Shown here: piece after piece, positions 27,111 through 34,609 of the stretch | Layout of the letters: each line of letters starts with the position of its first letter | Numbering within the stretch: position 1 is the first letter of the stretch | Assembly: GCA_030148865.1 (NCBI GenBank) | Contig: JASBSR010000031.1 | Span: forward strand, 40,810 to 104,809 | Source of the DNA: Gammaproteobacteria bacterium | GTDB taxonomy: Bacteria > Pseudomonadota > Gammaproteobacteria > SZUA-229 | DNA length: 64,000 nucleotides | Direction of reading: 5' to 3' | Translations under genes and position numbers: made by a program | Notes under the pieces: model-generated | What the model was told of the DNA's origin: nothing | What the model saw: the letters and a program-made list of their open reading frames with translations, nothing else | Database searches by the model: none

Positions 27111-27522
27111 AGTTCAAACCTGATCCGAGATTATGGTGTATAAGACATGATATGCCCCGGCATTACGGCTATAAAAATCCTGTGCATGTTGTCGGGCCTC
27201 TTGTGTGAGGCAGGATTCTCATTTTATCGTGGCATAAGACCGTTATGCCAGGCTCCTGATTCGCCTTACAGGCCAGCGATAAAACCGCTGTTCAAATTGT
27301 TTCTGACGATATAGTCACTGGCGTTCAGGATGACGCTGTCCCGCCTGTCATTCTGATGGGCATTTTTGGCGAAGAAGAATCTAATGCCGCCGTGGTATAT
27401 AGTTCTTTGCTGTCGTTCGGTTACTATTATTCACGGCATTTTTTACTGCTCGATCCCCGGTATCAGCAGGTAACAGAACAAGATAGCCGATCTTTACGAC
27501 CAGATGGCGACTACTACAAATA
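27111..27522 (+). pseudogene. Copy B of the interspersed coding remnant
   Basis: Longer relative of the element at 10041-10212. From about 27256 a stop-free frame runs to TAA at 27520-27522 and encodes a protein-like stretch: a possible ATG at 27352 is followed by GIFGEEESNAAVVYSSLL, then RHFLLLDPRYQQVTEQ and a C-terminus ending DGDYYK. A TGA lies upstream in the same frame and the start is not obvious, so this is most likely the 3' part of a broken gene. The protein is not recognised. The 5' block shared with copy A (27114-27172) is non-coding or frame-shifted. Confidence 0.55.
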
Positions 27523-27565
27523 AAGCACCAACAACTAGCGCCCGATTACCCGACGATCAACGCCT

Positions 27566-27799
27566 GTGCGTCGCCCCAGAACGTCGCCAAACCTCACAGT
27601 CATTCGCCTGTCATCATTTGTCCTTCGGTCTTTAATACGACGATTGGCTTTATTGTTTTTGTTGTCGTCAGTTCCCATGAGCTATTTTGCCCTTAAATAT
27701 TTTATGGATATGATTGCAGGAACTGCGAGCATATTTTATGCCATAAATAAAAACTTCCTTAATATTCAATCATATAAAAAGTACATGCCAGGTATATAA
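27566..27799 (+). CDS. Hypothetical small membrane peptide (weak)
   Basis: 77 aa from GTG with no clear ribosome binding site. One hydrophobic stretch (about residues 28-50, LALLFLLSSVPMSYFALKYF). No family recognised. It lies in a 1-kb low-gene-density region after the repeat remnant and may be non-coding. The remainder of the gap (27800-28068) shows no convincing gene. Confidence 0.2.
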   Translation: MRRPRTSPNLTVIRLSSFVLRSLIRRLALLFLLSSVPMSYFALKYFMDMIAGTASIFYAINKNFLNIQSYKKYMPGI

Positions 27800-28068
27800 C
27801 AACAACAGGGGGATAACATTATTGCTTCCGCGCGGTAAGCGTAAAAAAAATCGACAGTACAGCCATTGTTACAGATCAAAAAGCTGATTGACAAGGTAAT
27901 CCCAGTATTCTTTCATCGCTTCTCGAACTGGTCTGCCTGTGGTCGAGATCACAGGTACAGAGCTGCTCGAAGATAGTCCCCATTGCTTTGGCCTGCCAGA
28001 CTGCGGCTTTCGGGCAACTGTTTTCGTTCAGCCTGCGTTCATTTGACTCCGGTTAGATTAGCAGCATC

Positions 28069-28089
28069 GGGCAAACCCCCGGTTTGTCC
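28069..28089 (+). other. Strong hairpin in the leader of the His/Tyr-rich protein gene
   Basis: gggcaaacc, ccc loop, ggtttgtcc: a 9-bp stem with one G-T pair, 22 bp upstream of the ATG at 28112. It lacks a T run, so it is more likely a leader structure or a weak attenuator than a terminator. Confidence 0.45.
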
Positions 28090-28111
28090 TAATAACACTG
28101 GAGTGAACACT

Positions 28112-28537
28112 ATGAACATCAAGACTAGCCTTAAAATACTTCCCGCAGCAGGTGTGCTGATACTGGGTCTGTTGCTGGTACCTGTGGTTTCGATGGCGGA
28201 TGAAGATGACCGCAGACATGGCGATGACGCGGGTGAACAGCGCGCTAGAGCCTATAGCAAGGATCGTGCAGAATTTCATAATCGCGGTATCAACCAACGT
28301 GGCTATGATAAGCATACACGCAGCTATGGCCGACCGTATAAATACGGCAAGGCCTATGGACATTATAAACACCATTATGGCCGTTACCGATATCACTATG
28401 AACCACGCATCAGAAGCCATATCGTTCCTGCGCCACGCTACCTTTATGAGACGCGTGAACGTTATCTGGATCTGAGCGATTTACGCTTTATGATTGGTCT
28501 GCATACCAATAACTTCGACATTATGATTCGTGAATAA
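28112..28537 (+). CDS. Exported His/Tyr/Arg-rich protein of unknown function
   Basis: 141 aa from ATG at 28112 (ribosome binding site GGAG). Signal peptide about 1-29 ending SMADED. The mature part is rich in His, Tyr, Arg and Gly (GKAYGHYKHHYGRYRYHYE). It superficially resembles RcnB-like periplasmic metal-related proteins, but no conserved domain can be confirmed. It lies just upstream of a PepSY protein and a two-component system and may be co-regulated with them. Confidence 0.65.
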   Translation: MNIKTSLKILPAAGVLILGLLLVPVVSMADEDDRRHGDDAGEQRARAYSKDRAEFHNRGINQRGYDKHTRSYGRPYKYGKAYGHYKHHYGRYRYHYEPRIRSHIVPAPRYLYETRERYLDLSDLRFMIGLHTNNFDIMIRE

Positions 28538-28630
28538 GTATCGCCGAGCGAGTGAGTAGTCAGCTATTGAGACTACTGCTTGCCCGCATTGCGGTGTAAG
28601 CTTAAGACATTGCATCCACCGACCGCTTTT

Positions 28631-28894
28631 ATGAAACAACTTTTCCCTTCAGTTTTTTTGCAGTCGCTGCTCACGCTAATGTTGGTGCTGATGTTACAGG
28701 CACCGATGCACGCTACTGAGCAAAGTATTCACCAGCAACAGGCCGTGAGAATCGCGCAGCAGGCACATCCCGGTCGAGTGCTCGGCGTACGTCAGCGCGG
28801 TGCGACATATCAGGTAAAAATACTCAATGCTAGCGGTGAAGTACGCGTCATTATTGTTGATGCCGAGAGCGGCAAAATACTCTCTGGCCGCTAG
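28631..28894 (+). CDS. Exported PepSY-domain protein
   Basis: 87 aa from ATG at 28631; signal peptide about 1-30 ending MHATEQ. The mature part has the PepSY pattern: helix (QQAVRIAQQAHPGRVLGVR) followed by two strands (YQVKILNASGEVRVIIVDAESGKIL). Such small periplasmic PepSY proteins often precede PhoPQ/QseBC-like two-component genes, as here (24 bp to the response regulator). Likely a sensor accessory or inhibitor (inference). Confidence 0.78.
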   Translation: MKQLFPSVFLQSLLTLMLVLMLQAPMHATEQSIHQQQAVRIAQQAHPGRVLGVRQRGATYQVKILNASGEVRVIIVDAESGKILSGR

Positions 28895-28917
28895 CCGGTT
28901 CTTGATTCAGGACAATC

Positions 28918-29601
28918 ATGCGTATACTGGTCATCGAAGATGAACTTGATCTGCAGGCGGAGATTCGCCGGCGTCTGGAAACCGAAGGCTACATGGTCGA
29001 TACCAGTGCTGAGGGCAACGAAGCCTGTTACTTCGCGACAGAATATCCGCTGGATGCCGCCATTGTCGATATTGGTCTGCCGGGTATGTCCGGCATCGAC
29101 ATCATTAAAAAATTACGCGCCGATGGAAACACCCTGCCAGTGTTAATTCTCACTGCGCGCAGCCGCTGGCAGGAAAAAGTCGCCGGCCTTGAGGCTGGCG
29201 CCGATGACTATCTGGTAAAACCGTTTCAAATAGAAGAGCTGCTGGCGCGCTTAAAGGCATTGTTGCGGCGCGCTACTGGTTCAGCAAGCAGCGAACTGGT
29301 TTGCGGTTGTATTACCTTAAGGCCGGGTTCCCAACAGGTGCTGCTCAATAATGTAGCGCTGGAAGTCACCGCCTTTGAATATCGTTTACTGGAATATTTA
29401 ATGCGCCATGCCAGTGAAGTGGTTTCAAAAGCCACCTTGGCCGATTATTTATACCCACACGATGATGATCGTGACAGTAATGTCATTGAAGTCCTGCTGG
29501 GCCGTTTACGCAAAAAACTCGATCCCGACGGCAACCTGCAACCCATAGAAACCCTGCGCAATCGCGGTTATCGTTTCACTTTGTGCGATTCTACACAGTG
29601 A
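28918..29601 (+). CDS. OmpR/PhoP-family response regulator
   Basis: 227 aa. Receiver domain with the acidic pair near the N-terminus (IEDELDL), phospho-acceptor Asp in AAIVDIGLPGMSG, and the lysine of LVKPFQIEEL; C-terminal winged helix ends with NVIEVLLGRLRKKLD and ETLRNRGYRF. Close in layout to QseB/PmrA/PhoP. The partner kinase starts 27 bp downstream. Confidence 0.93.
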   Translation: MRILVIEDELDLQAEIRRRLETEGYMVDTSAEGNEACYFATEYPLDAAIVDIGLPGMSGIDIIKKLRADGNTLPVLILTARSRWQEKVAGLEAGADDYLVKPFQIEELLARLKALLRRATGSASSELVCGCITLRPGSQQVLLNNVALEVTAFEYRLLEYLMRHASEVVSKATLADYLYPHDDDRDSNVIEVLLGRLRKKLDPDGNLQPIETLRNRGYRFTLCDSTQ

Positions 29602-29628
29602 TGCACACAACTTCAGCAAGACATATCC

Positions 29629-30957
29629 ATGTCGCTTAATCTACGCATTATTCTTAGTGCCAGCCTGGTGCTGGTAATTTTTATCACGCTAACCGCAGCC
29701 GCTCTGGAACGCGCCTATGTTGGCAGCGCCGAATCATCTTTGCGCGACAAACTGACCAGCCAGCTATATGCACTGATGGCCGCAGCCGAAGTGAATGCCG
29801 ACAGTATTCAAATGCCGTCGAGCGAACTCGATGTCCTGCTGGGTTTACCCAGTTCTGGTGTCTACGCGTTTATCACAGATGCCAACAATGCTGTGCTCTG
29901 GCAATCACGTTCTGGTCTGGGTGCAACACCACCTTCACCACTGGCGCTGGCCAGCGGTGAAAAACGATTCACCAAAATGCATGAGAATAACAAAGACTTT
30001 TATCTACTCGCCTATGGTGTGAACTGGGCGACTGACAGCAATGGCATTACTGGCACGCGCAGGCTGACCTTTAACCTTGCCACGGACCTTGGCTCATTCA
30101 ACAAACAAATTGCCAGTTATCGCAGCACCCTCCTTGGCTGGCTGGTGGCAATGGCAGTACTACTACTCGTGAGTCAGGCATTAATTTTGCGCTGGGGCCT
30201 GTCACCTCTGCGTAAAGTGGGTACGGAGCTTGGTCGCATTGAAACTGGCGAGCAGGAAAGCATTGACGATACCTATCCGATGGAAATTGATCGCCTGACA
30301 CGAAACATTAATCTTTTACTACAACAGGAACGCGAACAAAAATCGCGTTATCGCAATGCTCTCGGTGATCTTGCCCACAGTTTAAAAACGCCACTGGCAG
30401 TATTGCAAACCGGTATCGGTCATGTCGCAACAAAAAGCCGCGATGTTTTGCAGGAACAGATCACGCGCATGAATACCATCGTTGAATATCAGCTACAACG
30501 CGCCGCCACGGCGGGTTCGGCCAGTCTCGGGAAATCACTCGATGTCGAAAGCATCGCGATGCGCATGCTGGACTCGATGCAAAAGATTTATCACGATAAA
30601 CGTATCCAGACTGATTTACAGCTAGATGCTGGCCTGATGTTCAAAGGCGATGAAGGCGACCTTATGGAAATTTTCGGCAACCTGCTCGACAACGCTTGCA
30701 AATGGGCAACGAGCCGGGTAGTCATGGTGATTGAGAATTGTGATAAACAACTGCTCATTCGGGTACTGGATGATGGCCCCGGGATTCCTGAGGATCAGGT
30801 CGACATTTTACTGCAACGCGGTGTCCGCGCCGACCAGACAATCGCCGGCCACGGTATCGGGCTTTCCATCGTGCGCAATATTGCTGACGCCTACAACGGC
30901 GGTATCATCATCCAGCGCAGCAAGTTTGGCGGTTGCGAAGTTAAGGTGATACTTTAA
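29629..30957 (+). CDS. PhoQ/QseC-like sensor histidine kinase
   Basis: 442 aa. Transmembrane helices at about 8-28 and 163-183 enclose a periplasmic sensor region of roughly 135 residues. A HAMP-like linker leads to the DHp helix with phospho-acceptor His in GDLAHSLKTPLAVLQ, followed by the ATPase motifs FGNLLDNACKWA (N box), DDGPGIPEDQ and GHGIGLSIVRNIADAY. Pairs with the response regulator immediately upstream. The signal is unknown; the PepSY protein upstream may modulate it. Confidence 0.92.
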   Translation: MSLNLRIILSASLVLVIFITLTAAALERAYVGSAESSLRDKLTSQLYALMAAAEVNADSIQMPSSELDVLLGLPSSGVYAFITDANNAVLWQSRSGLGATPPSPLALASGEKRFTKMHENNKDFYLLAYGVNWATDSNGITGTRRLTFNLATDLGSFNKQIASYRSTLLGWLVAMAVLLLVSQALILRWGLSPLRKVGTELGRIETGEQESIDDTYPMEIDRLTRNINLLLQQEREQKSRYRNALGDLAHSLKTPLAVLQTGIGHVATKSRDVLQEQITRMNTIVEYQLQRAATAGSASLGKSLDVESIAMRMLDSMQKIYHDKRIQTDLQLDAGLMFKGDEGDLMEIFGNLLDNACKWATSRVVMVIENCDKQLLIRVLDDGPGIPEDQVDILLQRGVRADQTIAGHGIGLSIVRNIADAYNGGIIIQRSKFGGCEVKVIL

Positions 30958-31175
30958 ATCAGATGACACCACTATAATGAAACGCTGATGCATTGATCTT
31001 TATTGTCGAAGACTGGATTCAGTTCTCCGGTAGTATCATTCCCGGCTAAAGCTTATGCACCGGGTCCAGCGCATTTTTCTCATCAGTCACCTTTTTCCCA
31101 TCCTGTTCAGTCACGGTTCAGCCAGCTAATGATGTAATGGTCTCGTGTTTTTAGCATACGAACAGGAGAGCGACC

Positions 31176-31952
31176 ATGTCATCCAGAATTACCATACTGA
31201 CCGTGCTATGGGCTGTGCTGGCAATATTCGCCACACCGATGGTGCTGGCACAAAGCACTGATACCCGCACATCCCGGTCGATCAGTTTTACCGCTAGCGT
31301 GGCACCTGACAAAACCACACGCGATGACCAGCTCAAACAGACTGACAGCGATGTCATGGCAGCATTGCAGACATCCGGTTATCGTCCGGAATCAGGCCCG
31401 GTGGCGCTGCGGATAACATCTGCGAGTTATGCAAACGATTACTCAATATACGATGCCAGCACCACATTAATCAGTGACCTGGATGGTGACGGTTTTTATC
31501 ATCGCATCAGCGTCAACATTGATGCTGACACGGTTTATGCCACGGCTCTTGTTTACGCGCGGCTGTATTTAAGCTTTGAAGGCGGACCGTGGAATTTATA
31601 CGCCACCAGTGATGCGTATTATATTAATGGTGACAGCAGTCTGGATGGTTTTACCGTCGAAACCGAACTGGCCGAGGGCTACGCACCCGGGTATTACGAT
31701 GTACGTATCGAGCTTTACGACGCCGAGCTTAATCAATGGCTGGTCAGTGCAGGGCCTTACGATGCCCCCTCGCTGAGCGCCCTGCCGCTGGAAGACAGTT
31801 ATCTCGATGATGCCATCGGCGTTATTACGTACCCGGGTCAAGCCGAAGTTATGGTAGCTGCCACCGGTTCACTGGGTCACTGGTGGCTGGTTCTGCCGGG
31901 ATTTCCACTGGTCGCACGTCGATTCACCTGGCGAGGATTTGGTGCATCATAA
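31176..31952 (+). CDS. Secreted protein with GlyGly-CTERM-like anchor (choice-of-anchor H type)
   Basis: 258 aa with a signal peptide (about 1-26, VLAQS). The central part (about 60-190) has repeated Asp/Tyr-rich strands such as SDLDGDGFYHRISVNIDAD and the pattern of choice-of-anchor H proteins. The C-terminus (GSLGHWWLVLPGFPLVARRF) has the Gly/Ser, hydrophobic, Arg layout of GlyGly-CTERM sorting signals processed by rhombosortase, though the Gly run is weak. No partner rhombosortase is in the window. Confidence 0.6.
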   Translation: MSSRITILTVLWAVLAIFATPMVLAQSTDTRTSRSISFTASVAPDKTTRDDQLKQTDSDVMAALQTSGYRPESGPVALRITSASYANDYSIYDASTTLISDLDGDGFYHRISVNIDADTVYATALVYARLYLSFEGGPWNLYATSDAYYINGDSSLDGFTVETELAEGYAPGYYDVRIELYDAELNQWLVSAGPYDAPSLSALPLEDSYLDDAIGVITYPGQAEVMVAATGSLGHWWLVLPGFPLVARRFTWRGFGAS

Positions 31953-32298
31953 GGCTTTATAGACAACAGGATGTCGATCAAATTTGAAGTTGCTATTAAA
32001 ATTGATCGCCATCTTATTGTTCTGACTTAATAAATAACTTCAGACTTTCAGCATTTCACCGTATATCTGCCCATCTGTCGCTTTTGCTGCGAAACCTGAT
32101 ATAACTCGGCTAGACTGCTTTTTAGTGTCTGCACCCAGGCAAGGAAAATTCTGGACAGGGAAACTCTGGTCATGCAAAGACTGTCCCAGTTCGGATATTT
32201 TCGAACACTCAATTGTTACCAAAAAATAAAATCCGAGGCCATCTCCGGGTCACGCTCGTCAAACAGGGCTTGCTTTGCATTTGTTTCAAGGAGGTTGT
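31953..32298 (+). other. Gene-free leader with possible RNA structure
   Basis: 346 bp before the membrane protein gene. Two potential hairpins: a 6-bp stem ggacag/ctgtcc (about 32153-32190) enclosing gggaaactctggtcatgcaa, and a 5-bp stem gttcg/cgaac (about 32193-32210). These could be part of a 5' UTR structure. No riboswitch class is recognised with confidence. Confidence 0.3.
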
Positions 32299-33759
32299 AT
32301 GTCGTTGTCTGAGATTTATTTCATCGTGCCCAATCCAGTGATTGCAGGTTTGATCTGGTTTGTCGGTATTTCCATTATTCTGTTCCTCGCGCGCGTGCCG
32401 GCACAAAAATATCTGCTGGCATTGGCAGAAGTGATGCACAACGCGATGCGCCTGACCGCCCGCACGGTAATGTCTGCTGAAAAAAAATTACAGGCGCGTA
32501 ATCGAGAAGTCTTACTGGAAGCCGGTCGTGAAGCAGCTGAACGTCAGATCGAACGCGAATTCGAGCGTGTCGAAAATTCAGTAACGCGAGACCTTGCTCA
32601 ATACCCTGCTCTGCAGCGCAAACTCAGCGAATCGGTGACGCATATTGATGAAGATTATCAACACAGCACTGAAGTCCCGCCCGATCCGCCAAACTGGTGC
32701 AAAGTGGTGGAATCAGTCGCCAGTATTGAAAGCCGCGGCGACGCCATGGTATCGAATATCTTAAAAGATATTCACAGGTCGATGGTGAAAGCCCAGGACA
32801 TCGCGATCAAAGAGCACCGTCACTCCTGCACGGAGCGCCATAAAGTTCTGAAACGGATGATGCCGCACTGGCGCTCGGTGCAACGCGTCCTCGGCGAAGT
32901 TGATCGCAATATTTCCAGTATTCTGGAACGCGCAAAAAAAATCAGCCGTTATATGGATGATTATGAAGAAATTCTTAAAGGCAGCGACCGCGCCGTGCGG
33001 GTTCTGTCGTCGTCCGCGATGAGTCAGTTTTTTGTCTCGGTATTCGTGCTCGGCATCGCGGTCGGCGGTGCCATGGTAAACTTCACCCTGATTGCGCGCC
33101 CGATGGCGGAAATGGTCGGCGGTCAGAATTTTATCGGTGCGTTCAAAGTCTCGGAGATTTCTGCCATGGTGATTATTCTGGTAGAAATATCGATGGGCCT
33201 GTTTCTGATGGAATCGCTGCGTATCACACGTTTATTCCCGGTGATCGCCGCGCTCAACGACAAACTGCGGATTCGCATGATCGGGATTACCTTTGGCTTT
33301 TTGTTCGCACTTGCCTGCGTCGAAGCCGGACTCGCGTTTATGCGTGAAATTTTGATGGAAGACGAACTCGCCACCAGCGCCATGCTACGTGGCGCCAGCA
33401 CGGCCACCATGACCAGCAATGATTTCACCTGGATTACCACAGCGGCACAAATGGGCATGGGCTTTATCCTGCCATTTGCCCTGGTATTTGTGGCGATTCC
33501 ACTGGAAACCTTTGTCCATTCCACGCGCACTGTTATGGGTGCAGTGGTCGCTGCCTTGCTGCGTGGCCTGGCATTTGTACTACGCCTGATCGGCAATATC
33601 TTCCGTTACACCGGTAAGGTGCTGGTGAATGTATATACCCTGCTGATTTTCGCGCCGTTGTGGCTGGAATCTGTTATTAAAGACCTATCAGGCAGGCAGA
33701 CAGCATCGAACTCGGCAGCAGGAACATCCATTAAATCAGGTTATCAGGAGGCGGCATGA
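32299..33759 (+). CDS. Large membrane protein with coiled-coil region, unknown function
   Basis: 486 aa from ATG at 32299, with an AAGGAGG ribosome binding site. One N-terminal helix (about 10-32), then about 200 residues of charged helical or coiled-coil sequence, then at least four membrane helices (about 235-260, 280-300, 322-342, 380-402) and a final hydrophobic amphipathic region (about 415-455). No family recognised. Its stop overlaps the start of the VWA-like lipoprotein gene by 4 bp (ATGA), so the two products are probably made together and may interact at the inner membrane. Confidence 0.75.
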   Translation: MSLSEIYFIVPNPVIAGLIWFVGISIILFLARVPAQKYLLALAEVMHNAMRLTARTVMSAEKKLQARNREVLLEAGREAAERQIEREFERVENSVTRDLAQYPALQRKLSESVTHIDEDYQHSTEVPPDPPNWCKVVESVASIESRGDAMVSNILKDIHRSMVKAQDIAIKEHRHSCTERHKVLKRMMPHWRSVQRVLGEVDRNISSILERAKKISRYMDDYEEILKGSDRAVRVLSSSAMSQFFVSVFVLGIAVGGAMVNFTLIARPMAEMVGGQNFIGAFKVSEISAMVIILVEISMGLFLMESLRITRLFPVIAALNDKLRIRMIGITFGFLFALACVEAGLAFMREILMEDELATSAMLRGASTATMTSNDFTWITTAAQMGMGFILPFALVFVAIPLETFVHSTRTVMGAVVAALLRGLAFVLRLIGNIFRYTGKVLVNVYTLLIFAPLWLESVIKDLSGRQTASNSAAGTSIKSGYQEAA

Positions 33760-34409
33760 AAAATATTTTTACGGGTCTAACTGGCCTGTTATTCGTCCTC
33801 GGCCTCACTGCCTGTTCAGATACCGGGCCGCGAAATACCGGTGTGGTGTTATTACTGGATACCTCCGGCACCTATACTCAGGAGCTGAGTAATGCGCAAA
33901 ACCTGGTAAATGTGTTACTGGTAAAAATGGAACCCGGCGATTCATTCGCCGTGGCGCGCATCGACACCGGCAGTTTTAGTGAAAAAGACATTATCACCAG
34001 AACGACCTTCAGTGATCGTCCCAGCGAAGCCAATCAGCAAAAACGTCAGTTCCGGGAAACTATGGATAATTTCGTGAAGCAGGTGAAATCATCCAGATTC
34101 ACTGACATTACCGGTGGTGTGTTGCAGGCCATTGAATATCTCAATGAAAAAAACACCGGCAAAAAAACCATTCTGATTTATTCCGATCTGAAAGAAGAAT
34201 TACCGAAAGGTTATGTTCGTGATATCCCCTTCCAGCTACAGGGCTTTGATGTGGTCGCGCTGAATGTCACCAAATTGCGCAGTGATAATGTTGATCCACG
34301 TGAATACACCACTCGGCTCGAAAACTGGCAGCGCCGTATTGAAGCGGGAGGTGGTCAGTGGCGGGTAATCAACGACATGGATCGGCTGGAACGAATTTTA
34401 CAGCGCTGA
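33756..34409 (+). CDS. VWA-like lipoprotein
   Basis: 217 aa. A lipobox at LTAC (Cys about 20) predicts a lipoprotein. The mature part begins with VVLLLDTSGTYTQEL, a D-x-S-x-T metal-ion-dependent adhesion motif of von Willebrand A domains, and later has ITGGVLQAIEYL and KKTILIYSDLKEELPKG, where VWA domains have their next MIDAS elements. Translationally coupled to the preceding membrane protein. A terminator follows at 34433. Confidence 0.78.
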   Translation: MKNIFTGLTGLLFVLGLTACSDTGPRNTGVVLLLDTSGTYTQELSNAQNLVNVLLVKMEPGDSFAVARIDTGSFSEKDIITRTTFSDRPSEANQQKRQFRETMDNFVKQVKSSRFTDITGGVLQAIEYLNEKNTGKKTILIYSDLKEELPKGYVRDIPFQLQGFDVVALNVTKLRSDNVDPREYTTRLENWQRRIEAGGGQWRVINDMDRLERILQR

Positions 34410-34432
34410 TTCTCGATCTTCTCAGATATTAG

Positions 34433-34457
34433 AGCCGCGCCTGCGCGGTTTTTTTAC
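34433..34457 (+). terminator. Rho-independent terminator after the VWA lipoprotein gene
   Basis: Stem ccgcg/cgcgg (extended by g-t and a-t pairs) with a 4-nt loop followed by an uninterrupted T run, 24 bp after the stop codon. Confidence 0.82.
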
Positions 34458-34609
34458 CTGTATTGCTATCGGGAATTAATCACTATTTCACACATTGATA
34501 GCAGCAGTGTATAAATACAGCGAGTTAGCGAGTATTGCCGACAGAACTTAGAAATACCGCTGCGAATCAGATAATATACGCACTTTAATTTTTTAGCTGT
34601 ACGATACCA

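Noticed and set aside
31953..32298. Cyclic-di-GMP (GEMM) riboswitch
   Set aside because: Only a loose resemblance around catgcaaag; the required paired regions do not fold as in that class by eye.
32299..34409. Zorya-like (ZorAB) or TerY-type defence pair
   Set aside because: No MotA/ZorA or OmpA-like features are seen; a VWA lipoprotein plus membrane protein is not enough.
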